From Bin87 sp965261195 (GTDB taxonomy: Bacteria > Chloroflexota > Dehalococcoidia > Lucifugimonadales > UBA3495): DNA of 64,000 nucleotides. The notes under the pieces are model-generated. The model worked only from the letters and a program-made list of their open reading frames with translations, did no database searches and was not told the DNA's origin. This document shows positions 51,631-59,068 of this stretch, one piece after another. The first letter of the stretch is position 1. The number at the start of each line of letters is the position of its first letter. The stretch spans positions 2,542,001 to 2,606,000 of the forward strand of contig OZ253455.1 of NCBI GenBank assembly GCA_965261195.1. Direction: 5' to 3'. Position numbers and translations under genes: made by a program.

Positions 51631-52056
51631 GCGCACCGTCTCCAGGGAGATGCTCTCGGCAAACTCCAACTCCACCACCTTGTCGGCCAGCAACTGGAAT
51701 GTCCAATGCGTGTGTCCTGCGGGCGCTGCGCTGCACGCAAAGGCGATCAGGTGCGCTTCCTGCCGGCCGTCCAGCTTGCGCTCCCGGCCCGGCCACGGTC
51801 GGTCATTGATGGCGGCCCCAAGTCCTTCTTCCACGAACCGTTTCCGCACTCTGGCAACGGTTGCAGCGTTGATCAAGAGCCCACCGGCTATCTCACCGTC
51901 CCGAAGTCCTGCATCCGCTTGGAGCAGCGCCAGCGCCCGCTTGACGGTGCGGACTGACGCCTTGCCTCGCTGGGAAACCGCATTGAGACGGGAACGTTCG
52001 GCCTCGGTCAGCGCGACTTTATACTTGATGGCAGCCATGGCTGGGCACCTCCTCAC
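51568..52056 (-). CDS. IS630-family transposase orfA (helix-turn-helix part)
   Basis: The first frame, close to the copy at 3804 over its whole length. Visible motifs are 'VRTVKRALALLQADAGLRDGEIAGG', 'NAATVARVRKRFVEEGLGAAI' and 'HWTFQLLADKVVELEF'. The more probable start is the ATG at 52038 (M-A-A-I-K-Y), which has AGGAGG upstream and matches the other copy. The family frame passes to orfB at an A7 run near 51618-51624 by an apparent -1 slip. Confidence 0.8.
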   Translation of the reverse strand: MRRCPAMAAIKYKVALTEAERSRLNAVSQRGKASVRTVKRALALLQADAGLRDGEIAGGLLINAATVARVRKRFVEEGLGAAINDRPWPGRERKLDGRQEAHLIAFACSAAPAGHTHWTFQLLADKVVELEFAESISLETVRQLLKKTNSSRGRRRSGVSPR

Positions 52057-52132
52057 ACAAAGATCGTGCCCCAGTATGGCTGCCTTCTAATATTATTACA
52101 AATATATCTGGGAACGGTACTAGTACTCAATC

Positions 52133-52838
52133 AATGTTGGAATTGAAGGGATAGAGGCGATGGAGTTTGGTTCTGGCGTCCTGGGTGTTGAACCGCCAGT
52201 TGATGGTGGCCTTGGAGGCGTTGCGCTGGACCTCATAGGCGTTGATGGCTCGCTGCAGGGCAGTCTCGTCGGGATTACGCCCCTGGAGACAGGCCCGGGT
52301 CAACACGCTGAACTCAATCTCCGCCATGTTGAGCCAACTGGCGTGCTTGGGCGTGTGGTGAAATTCCAGCCGCCTGACGATGCGCCGGGCTTCGGCGGCG
52401 GGGAAGGTCTCATAGAGGGAGGCCATGCGGTGCGTATTCAGATTGTCCAGCACCACCCGCACCACCGGGGCATCTGGGTAAGCCGCATCCACCAGCCACC
52501 GCATCTGGTGGGCAAAGTCCTGCATGGTGCGTCGCTCGGTAATCGCCACGTGTCGCCAGCCCGCCAGGGGTTCGCAGGTCAGGAAGATGTTGCGCGTACC
52601 GGCGCGGCGATACTCGTAATCCTGACGCCGCGGTTGTCCCGGCTACACTGGGATGGGCGGCCTGGTGTCGGCCAGCAACTGGGTGGAAGTCTCGTCGAAG
52701 CAGACCACCGGCCGGCCGGGGTCGTAGGGCTCAGCATACAAGTCCAGCACGTCCTCCATCGCCGCCACGAATTCACCCCCTACCTTGGGGATACACCACT
52801 GCTGCTTCCGCCACGGCTGGAGGACGTTTTTTTGAGCC
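52133..52838 (-). pseudogene. IS630-family transposase orfB, type B, with nonsense codon
   Basis: The frame carries 'WCIPKVGGEFVAAMEDVLDLY', 'RPVVCFDETSTQLLAD' (first Asp), 'VVRVVLDNLNTHRMASLYETF' segments (second Asp) and 'HASWLNMAEIEFSVL' (Glu). A TAG interrupts it near 52644 after 'TRPPIPV', where relatives have a sense codon; CAG to TAG is the simplest explanation. Without suppression only a truncated protein forms, so this copy is probably inactive. Confidence 0.75.
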
Positions 52839-53250
52839 TCAACCGCACCGTCTCATGGGACAGGGACTCCACCAACCCCAACTCCACCACTCGGTCGGCC
52901 AAAAGATGCAGGGTCCAGTAGTCGTGGCCAGCGGGCGCTGGGCTGCACGCCAGGGCGATCAAGTGGGCCTCCCCCTTGTCATCAAGCTTCCGGTATCGGT
53001 TGGCCTGGACCCGGTCCTGCAACACGCCATCTAAACCTTCCTCAGCGTACCGCCGTTTGGCGCGGTACACCGTACCCTTGGAGATGTCCAAAGCGGCCGC
53101 CACCTGTGGTGCGGTCCATCCCTCATCTACTTTCAGCAGGGTGCGCGCTCGGGCGATGATACGCGCCGAACTTTTGCCGCTGCGAATCAGCTGGCTCAGT
53201 CGCTCGCGTTCCTCCGGCGTCAACTGTACCGCGTATTGCTCCAGGGCCAT
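52780..53250 (-). CDS. IS630-family transposase orfA, type B
   Basis: A 156-residue HTH-containing frame: 'LTPEERERLSQLIRSGKSSARIIARARTLLK' (as two family helices), 'AALDISKGTVYRAKRRYAEEGLDGVL' and 'DYWTLHLLADRVVELGL'. The start is ATG 53250. As in type A, the reading passes to the -1 frame at an A7 run near 52826-52832. Sequence identity to type A is clearly partial, so they are distinct IS species. Confidence 0.8.
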   Translation of the reverse strand: MALEQYAVQLTPEERERLSQLIRSGKSSARIIARARTLLKVDEGWTAPQVAAALDISKGTVYRAKRRYAEEGLDGVLQDRVQANRYRKLDDKGEAHLIALACSPAPAGHDYWTLHLLADRVVELGLVESLSHETVRLRLKKTSSSRGGSSSGVSPR

Positions 53251-53346
53251 GTTTACTACACCTCCACACCACTCTATTTTGCAGTCAGCGTAGCACTTGG
53301 AAGCCTTTCCCTAAAACTACCTACAATGCTGATTTGAACCAGTACT

Positions 53347-53420
53347 AGTCCGTTGCAGCCACGTAGTCCGTTGCAGCGACGAGATTGCCACGTCGCTGCG
53401 CTCCTCGCAATGACAGGTAA
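53347..53420. repeat. Interspersed palindromic repeat and 18-bp near-tandem repeat
   Basis: TAGTCCGTTGCAGCCACG is followed by a second copy with one mismatch. Next is a palindrome, GCAGCGACG...CGTCGCTGC (9-bp arms around AGATTGCCA), and the TGCGCTCCTCGCAATGACA consensus. This unit is a widespread interspersed repeat in diverse bacteria. It sits between IS630 and the LLM gene. Confidence 0.6.
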
Positions 53421-53452
53421 CGCAGTAATCGCAGACTAGCGGAGGTATTCCG

Positions 53453-54463
53453 ATGCAATTTGGCGTGTCCCTTTCCGCCATCGCCCAACAGCCGGTCGGC
53501 GCCGATATGCAGCAGGCGTTCGCCGACATCTGCACCGACGTCGGTGCGGCGCGCGACCTGGGCTTTGACCTGGTTTACCAGGGTCAGCACTACCTGACCG
53601 ACCCGTACCAGCAATTGCAGACCATGCCGCTGCTGGCGCGCATCTCCGCCGAGGCGCGCGGCATGGGGCTGGTGGCGACGATGCTCGTGCCCCTGCACCA
53701 TCCGGTGGACCTGGCCGAGCGAGTGGTCACAATGGACGTGATGACCGGCGGCAAGTTCACCCTCAGCGCGGCGTTGGGCTACCGGGACGAGGAGTATGAC
53801 AACTTCGGTGTGCCCCGACGCACCCGGGTGAGTCGCTATCTGGAGTGCCTGGAGGCGATGCGCTTGCTGTGGACTGGTGAGAAGGTGAATTACGACGGCC
53901 AGTATTTCCAGCTGCGCGACGCCCAGCTGATGCTGCGTCCGGTGCAGCAGCCGCATCCGCCGGTTTGGGTGGCAGCCAACAGCGATGCGGCCATCACCCG
54001 CGCGGCCCGGCTGGGGTACACGTGGTACGTGAACCCGCACGCCAAGTTCGAGACCATCAGCCAGCAGGTGGAGCTGTACCACGAGGCGGCCGGAGCCGCT
54101 GACTCGGGCGCGCCGGAACGGTTGCCCATCGGCCGCGAGGTGTTCGTGGGGCGCACGCACGAGGAGGCGTTTGCCAGCGCGACGCCGTACCTGGGCGGCA
54201 AGTACGAAGCCTACGCCCAGTGGGGTCAGGACAAGGCGCTACCGGGCGACGAGAACTTCCGGGAACCCTTCGAGGATCTGGCGCGCGACCGTTTCGTCAT
54301 TGGCAGTCCCGACGAGGTGGTGGAGGAGCTATCCCGTTACCGGTCCTTGGGTATGTCCCACGGCTGCTTCCGCATGATGTGGCCGGGGATGCCGCTGGCG
54401 GACGGCGTAGCCAACCTGGAGCTGTTCGCCGAGCGAGTGGCGCCGCACTTGCGGGAGGAGTAG
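53453..54463 (+). CDS. LLM-class flavin-dependent oxidoreductase
   Basis: A 336-residue luciferase-like monooxygenase-fold protein using FMN or F420. Visible are 'RDLGFDLVYQGQHYL' near residue 35, 'LVATMLVPLHHPVDLAERVVTMDVMTGGKFTLSAALGYRDEEY' as consecutive core strands, 'LRPVQQPHPPVWVAANSDAAI' and 'IGSPDEVVEELSRY'. The substrate cannot be told; such proteins are abundant in Chloroflexota from marine settings, where they are linked to oxidation of recalcitrant organics. ATG 53453 has GGAGG eight bases upstream. Confidence 0.85.
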   Translation: MQFGVSLSAIAQQPVGADMQQAFADICTDVGAARDLGFDLVYQGQHYLTDPYQQLQTMPLLARISAEARGMGLVATMLVPLHHPVDLAERVVTMDVMTGGKFTLSAALGYRDEEYDNFGVPRRTRVSRYLECLEAMRLLWTGEKVNYDGQYFQLRDAQLMLRPVQQPHPPVWVAANSDAAITRAARLGYTWYVNPHAKFETISQQVELYHEAAGAADSGAPERLPIGREVFVGRTHEEAFASATPYLGGKYEAYAQWGQDKALPGDENFREPFEDLARDRFVIGSPDEVVEELSRYRSLGMSHGCFRMMWPGMPLADGVANLELFAERVAPHLREE

Positions 54464-54482
54464 GTTAGGCTAGGCGGCATCA

Positions 54483-54848
54483 CTACCTGCGGCCTTGGCG
54501 TATCTGCACAAAGACCGCCGTCCAAATTCCGATTACATAGAGAACAAACCCCGGCGGCAGCACTAATATCACAGCTAAAAGCCGATTTTCACTGATCAGG
54601 ATAAGCCAAGTGCCAACCCAGCCGAATACGGCCGCGCTCAACGCAGCAAAAATGGCCAAGCGGCTAGCATCCCTGGTAACGGCGGGCAGAATGGCAGCAA
54701 ACAAAATACTTGCCGCGATTAGTTGCAGCGCTGTCCCGCGTCCCGGCTGAACCAATGCGGGTATTCCGGAGCCAAACCAGATTGGGAAAATGAGTACCAG
54801 GCCTTCTACGGACAAAACTGCGACCCATAGCCAGCCAAGTACCTTCAC
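54483..54848 (-). CDS. Small membrane protein of unknown function
   Basis: A 121-residue hydrophobic protein with about four predicted membrane helices ('WLWVAVLSVEGLVLIFPIW', 'ALQLIAASILFAAILPAV', 'LAIFAALSAAVFGWVGTWLIL', 'LAVILVLPPGFVLYVIGIW'). No family is recognised. The start is GTG 54848, overlapping the stop of the upstream membrane-protein gene by 4 bp (GTGA), so the two are translationally coupled. Confidence 0.6.
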   Translation of the reverse strand: MKVLGWLWVAVLSVEGLVLIFPIWFGSGIPALVQPGRGTALQLIAASILFAAILPAVTRDASRLAIFAALSAAVFGWVGTWLILISENRLLAVILVLPPGFVLYVIGIWTAVFVQIRQGRR

Positions 54849-55141
54849 TCAGCATCATCCTTGCCTTTCGATAAAAAATGCGCTGCTATACGGTCGCCAT
54901 CTTTCCACAATGCCCATATTGCTGTGCCGGCCAAGACCAAAGTCAGCAAGGCGGTAAGCCCAACTATAACTGCGACTAATACCAATTCGCCTGCCGCAAT
55001 TCTCTCTTTAAAGTCAGCGATTATGCCAGGCATGGTTTCCACCAGAACTGCCCCCATCACCAAAGTGATAACAGCGATAAGCGCGATGCCTATGATTGCC
55101 TGCCCCGTCCGGTTGCTGACTGAAATCGGTCCAACCACCAT
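54845..55141 (-). CDS. Small membrane protein of unknown function
   Basis: A 98-residue protein with two hydrophobic segments ('AIIGIALIAVITLVMGAVLV' and 'LVLVAVIVGLTALLTLVLAGTAIWAL'-like, shortened here to the second helix) and a charged C-terminus. No recognised domain. ATG 55141 is preceded by a GGGAGGG. Coupled to the next small membrane protein gene by a 4-bp overlap; both are downstream of the penicillin-acylase gene on the same strand. Confidence 0.6.
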   Translation of the reverse strand: MVVGPISVSNRTGQAIIGIALIAVITLVMGAVLVETMPGIIADFKERIAAGELVLVAVIVGLTALLTLVLAGTAIWALWKDGDRIAAHFLSKGKDDAE

Positions 55142-55181
55142 ATCGCTAACCCTCCCAGGTTATAACCCGATTGTACCACCC

Positions 55182-57551
55182 CTACCCCGCCCTCAGCGTT
55201 TGCGCCGTTTCGGCCTGGGCCTTGATGAGCTCCCAGTCGTAGCGCATCGGCGCCATGCGGACTTTGCCCCACATATCGGACTGGTCGGCATAGTGGTTGC
55301 TGGCGGGATGGCCGGATGCGCCGAGGGGCACTGCCCATAGCGAGTTTTCCCAATTACCCAGGTCGTAGGCGTAGCGGAACACCGACAGGCCGCCCACCGT
55401 GGCAAAGTCGGCTGGCGAATACGAACCGGCCCAAGGGGTGTCGCCGTCGCCGCCGGTGGGTATTTCGGGCGGGTTGAGCAGCAAGGCGAGTTCGGGCATC
55501 GCCATTGCCAGGGGGTGCTGTGGTTTGGCCCGGTGCAATTTGTCCCAACGCCAGGTGCCCAGGTCTGGCCCCAGCCGGTTGGTGAGGATGCCTACGGCCT
55601 CTGCCAGCGCTGCAGTGAGCACGGATGGCCAGGTTTCGCCGGACGGCAGCAGGCTGGGATCGCCGGCAGCGATGGCATCGTTCATCAGGATGCGGAAGCG
55701 GTTGACGAAACCCCCGCGGCCACGGTCTACCGGATGCCAGCACAGTGCAGCCAGGTTCTCGCCGACGTTGTGCTTCAGCAACCGCCACTGCAACACATCG
55801 CGCGTGGCGCTGTAGATGGTTGGCTCGACGGCGTCGGCGTCCATAGCGCCCGACCAGGCCTGGAGCCTGGCCAGTGCCGCAGCCACCGCCGGGTCCGCCG
55901 GCATCGGGACTGCTTGCAGGGCGGCGATGTAGATCTGGGCGGGCCGGGACACGCGTTCGGAATGGATGCGTCCCATATCGTTGGCCGATGGATTGGGCAT
56001 GGTGCGGATTCGCTCGGCGACGCGCATCGCCCGGTAGCCGGGGGCAAAGTCCATTGAGATGTAATAGGGATAATCATCGGCCACCGGGCGGTTGTTGGCA
56101 GTTACGATGTAGCCTTCGGGTGGGTTGATGTAACGCGGCAGTTCGTCGAAAGGGATGCTGCCCTGCCATTCGTGGCGGCCGTCCCAGCCGGGCATGGGCA
56201 GCGGAGCGGGGGCATCGCCAGGGCGGCGGGGAATCTCACCGCGACACTGGTAGCCGATGTTGCCGTCGACGTCAGCCATCACAAAGTTGTTGACGGGATC
56301 GACCCAACCATTCATGGCGTCGGCCAGTTGGTGGACGTTTTGGGCTTCCAGCATCGCCGGCAGGATGTCCGTCCACGGGTCGCCCTGATTCTTATAAAAG
56401 ATCGGGGTGGCGGTGTAACGGAGCGCCAGGCCGTAGCCGGTCAGCGGGTTGCCACCGACGATTGGCCCGTGGTGAGTGGCCCAGGTACGCAGGTGAACAT
56501 CCTCGCCGCCGCGCACCTTGATGACCTCATCGCGCACATCGGCGTTGTACCAGTCATCCTGGCGCTGGTAGAGGGAGGCGTCGGCGTCGTTGAACAACTC
56601 GATGTACAAATCCTGATAGTCGGCGCTGGTGTGGGTAACGCACCAGGCCACCCACCGGTTGTGTCCGAAGTGGGGGAAGCCGGGCACACCGGCGAAGGAA
56701 TTGCCCACCACGTCGAAGGCGTCGCAGGCCAGATGGTTCTGATAGTAGACGCTGGGCACGTCCAAGCCCCGATGGCTGTCCCCGGCCAGAATCGGCTTGC
56801 CGGTGGCAGTACGCTCGCCCGAGATTACCCAGGAATTGGAGCCGCTGTCCAGCTCGCCAATCAGGTTCAGATTGGCCGCGCCATCTAGCAGCTGTTGATA
56901 TCCCACATCGGCAGACCCGCTGAAATCTGCGCCGGTGGGAATGATGACGGGTTGGCCGGGCGGGTAGGACGGGAATAGCTGCGCGGCGCGCTCCGGGCCC
57001 AGTTCACGAACGAGACGGGCGCGCCAGGCTTTGCTCTCAAACACGCCCATGAAGATGTGCCGCACCTTGTACACGGCCAGACTGTGCCACGGTTCCCAGG
57101 GTTCGGGAACGATGCCGGTAATGCGATATTCGGCCGGCAACGGCGCATCGCTGTTGATGAAGGCGTTGACTCCGTCGGCGTAGGCCCGGAACATGGCCTG
57201 AGCGCGCGGGCCGGCGGCGGCACAATCGGCGCGGGCGGCGTCTTCGAGCCGGAGGCGACGCATTTGCATATCCTGGCCTACGGCAGATGGGCCGGCCGCC
57301 TCCGCCCAGCGGCCCACGGCGCGGCGGCGGTCGTATTCCATCGCCCACAACCGGTCCTGAGCCGTAACAAACCCCTGGGCGAACCAGGCGTCGCGCTCAT
57401 CGGTGGCGCGGATGTGGGGGATGCCCCATTCGTCCCGCCAAACCGGCACGGCAGCGTGCAGTCCGGACAGGATCAACTCTCCGTCCAACGGCGGGACGGC
57501 AGCGCGGAGGTCGGCAGCGGTTACCTGCGTAGCGGCGGCGTGGGTAGTCAT
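55182..57551 (-). CDS. Penicillin acylase-family N-terminal nucleophile hydrolase
   Basis: A 789-residue penicillin amidase/S45 protein. These precursors self-cleave to expose an N-terminal Ser. Here the site is 'LDSG-SNSWVISGERTATG', giving an alpha chain of ~237 and a beta chain of ~552 residues. N-terminal 'WRDEWGIPHIRATDERDAWFAQGFVTAQDRLW' (adjoining family segments) and 'GDSHRGLDVPSVYYQ' are typical. Substrates range from beta-lactams to acyl-homoserine lactones, so no specific one can be named. No signal peptide is evident. ATG 57551 follows GAGGTG. Confidence 0.88.
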   Translation of the reverse strand: MTTHAAATQVTAADLRAAVPPLDGELILSGLHAAVPVWRDEWGIPHIRATDERDAWFAQGFVTAQDRLWAMEYDRRRAVGRWAEAAGPSAVGQDMQMRRLRLEDAARADCAAAGPRAQAMFRAYADGVNAFINSDAPLPAEYRITGIVPEPWEPWHSLAVYKVRHIFMGVFESKAWRARLVRELGPERAAQLFPSYPPGQPVIIPTGADFSGSADVGYQQLLDGAANLNLIGELDSGSNSWVISGERTATGKPILAGDSHRGLDVPSVYYQNHLACDAFDVVGNSFAGVPGFPHFGHNRWVAWCVTHTSADYQDLYIELFNDADASLYQRQDDWYNADVRDEVIKVRGGEDVHLRTWATHHGPIVGGNPLTGYGLALRYTATPIFYKNQGDPWTDILPAMLEAQNVHQLADAMNGWVDPVNNFVMADVDGNIGYQCRGEIPRRPGDAPAPLPMPGWDGRHEWQGSIPFDELPRYINPPEGYIVTANNRPVADDYPYYISMDFAPGYRAMRVAERIRTMPNPSANDMGRIHSERVSRPAQIYIAALQAVPMPADPAVAAALARLQAWSGAMDADAVEPTIYSATRDVLQWRLLKHNVGENLAALCWHPVDRGRGGFVNRFRILMNDAIAAGDPSLLPSGETWPSVLTAALAEAVGILTNRLGPDLGTWRWDKLHRAKPQHPLAMAMPELALLLNPPEIPTGGDGDTPWAGSYSPADFATVGGLSVFRYAYDLGNWENSLWAVPLGASGHPASNHYADQSDMWGKVRMAPMRYDWELIKAQAETAQTLRAG

Positions 57552-57688
57552 GGGGCACCTCGGTGGCTCGGTTGCGCTCATAGTACATTAGCCGCTGACA
57601 GCGCGCATCCAGGGCGTTGGGCGCGCGCGGCTCTCTCGCCGGTCGAGGGGCATGGGAGTCATCACGGCGGGATGATCAGTTGGGGACT

Positions 57689-57735
57689 TCACCCTCACCC
57701 CTGCCCTCTCCCATCGAGGGAGAGGGGGCTGGATG
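57689..57735. repeat. Palindromic interspersed repeat, copy 2
   Basis: CCCTCTCCC-ATCGA-GGGAGAGGG (57704-57726) is the same 9-bp stem as at 19498-19520, with the same CACCCTCACCC lead-in. A partial third copy of the lead-in (CCCTCACCCCTGGCCCCTCTCC) lies near 58447-58468 after the next gene. Confidence 0.75.
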
Positions 57736-57828
57736 GGGTTGGGGATGGTGGCGTGGCGGCGGGAAATCCGCTATTCTGTGCGCCATCACATCAATCTTCA
57801 AACGTGCGGGCACCAGGAGATACGCAAA

Positions 57829-58416
57829 ATGACTACCACGGCTTCCACTGACGCAGCGACCACTATCGTGCAGAACGACAGCCGCTTCAATGACCAGTTT
57901 GGCGAGATGAGCCCACGGGCCAAGGAGAAGGTCAAGGGCGCGATGTCGGACTTTGTGCAGCAGTTCATTGCCGCCTCGCCCTTCGCGGTGATGGCGACCG
58001 CCGACCCGGACGGCAACTGCGATGCCTCGCCCAAGGGCGGCAAGGCCGGCTTCGTCAAGGTTATTGACAGCACGCGCCTGCTGCTGCCCGACGTGGCCGG
58101 CAACCGCCTGTTCCAGTCCTATCAGAACATGGATGAGAACCCGCACGTCGGGCTGCTGTTTATGATTCCCGGCATCAACGACACGGTGCGTATCAACGGC
58201 ACCTTATCCATCGTGGACCAGGCAGAACTGGAGCGGCAGAAAGTAGAGCTGGAGTTGTACTGGACCGATGACAACTCCAAGCACTTGCAGGGCATCATCA
58301 TCAACGTGGAAGAGTCCTACACCCACTGCCCGCGGGCGTACAACTTCGCCAAGCTGTGGGACGCGGAGCAGATTACGGAAAACCAGACCAACCGGCCCAT
58401 TCCGCTGCGGCCGTAA
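57829..58416 (+). CDS. Pyridoxamine 5'-phosphate oxidase-like FMN-binding protein
   Basis: A 195-residue split-barrel protein: 'FIAASPFAVMATADPDGNCDASPKGGKAGFVKVIDSTRLLLPDVAGNRLFQSYQNMDENPHVGLLFMIPG' is a continuous PNPOx core in the order FMN-site strand, D-x-S-P-x-G, and N-P-x-V-G-L-L-F. The C-terminal 'SYTHCPRAYNFAKLWD' resembles the MSMEG_1061 family. It likely binds FMN or F420 and reduces small molecules; substrate unknown. ATG 57829 follows CAGGAGA. Confidence 0.82.
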   Translation: MTTTASTDAATTIVQNDSRFNDQFGEMSPRAKEKVKGAMSDFVQQFIAASPFAVMATADPDGNCDASPKGGKAGFVKVIDSTRLLLPDVAGNRLFQSYQNMDENPHVGLLFMIPGINDTVRINGTLSIVDQAELERQKVELELYWTDDNSKHLQGIIINVEESYTHCPRAYNFAKLWDAEQITENQTNRPIPLRP

Positions 58417-58554
58417 CACCTCATTTAGTATCGGTTGGGGTTCGCCCTCACCCCTGGCCCCTCTCCTCACGCAATGACAGTTGGGATGGATTAGGCGCAA
58501 TCAGGAAAGTCGTCGCTAAACGGCGCCGATTCAGGCGATGGGGGTTCTCCGTTG

Positions 58555-58935
58555 ATGCAACGAGGCGGTGTGTTGTGGGGAACCGCGCTTGCTCATGGGC
58601 TGGCCTGGGCGGCGTTTCTATGGCTGGTGGTCCGGCCTTCCTGGGGCGAGTCCACCTCCGTAGGCAATGAGCCGTGGGTGGCGCTCTATTTCCTGATACC
58701 CGTGGTGTTGACCTATGTCGCGTTGCTGACCGTCTGGTATTGGAATCCGACGCGGTGGACCGGAACCGTAATCCTGTGGGCAATGGCCTTACTGCTCCTG
58801 GTATTCTGCGCGCTGGGGATGCTTGGTTACGGAATCATCTTCGTGCCGGCGTTTTTGGCAGCGGCGATTACGGCTGTGGTCAGTATGTTCACCGGCCAGC
58901 GGAGCGTTGGCAATGGCGGAGTTGAAACCCGCTGA
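58555..58935 (+). CDS. Small membrane protein of unknown function
   Basis: A 126-residue protein with four hydrophobic segments ('GTALAHGLAWAAFLWLVV', 'ALYFLIPVVLTYVALLTVWY', 'VILWAMALLLLVFCALGML', 'IIFVPAFLAAAITAVVSMF'). No family recognised. ATG 58555 is chosen; a TTG at 58552 is immediately upstream. The upstream 135 bp carry a partial interspersed repeat. Confidence 0.55.
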   Translation: MQRGGVLWGTALAHGLAWAAFLWLVVRPSWGESTSVGNEPWVALYFLIPVVLTYVALLTVWYWNPTRWTGTVILWAMALLLLVFCALGMLGYGIIFVPAFLAAAITAVVSMFTGQRSVGNGGVETR

Positions 58936-59068
58936 ATCGAACCAATCCTGGAGCGCGCGCCCTGACTGACGCCAGCGCCGTAGGGCTCGGTCTTCCGGTG
59001 CTACAATGGCGGCAACGCACGCCACAACACGCACCGCCACAACACGCACCCGAGAGGACAACACGCGC

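Larger units (their letters stand above)
50913..52120 (-). mobile_element. IS630-family element, copy A2 (apparently intact)
   Basis: The ends GTACCGTGTCAATCTGG (50913) and ...CCAGATATA-type complement ending GGTAC (52120) lie between TA dinucleotides (50911-50912 and 52121-52122). It is a 1208-bp inverted copy of the element at 3722-4928, without that copy's deletion or nonsense change. The right TA is shared with the next IS630 element. Confidence 0.88.
52123..53345 (-). mobile_element. IS630-family element, type B
   Basis: A second, divergent IS630 element of about 1223 bp. Its tips read GTACTCAATC... and ...GAACCAGTAC, with TA at 52121-52122 and 53346-53347. The left TA is the same dinucleotide that bounds copy A2, so one element inserted exactly at the edge of the other. 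Confidence 0.85.
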
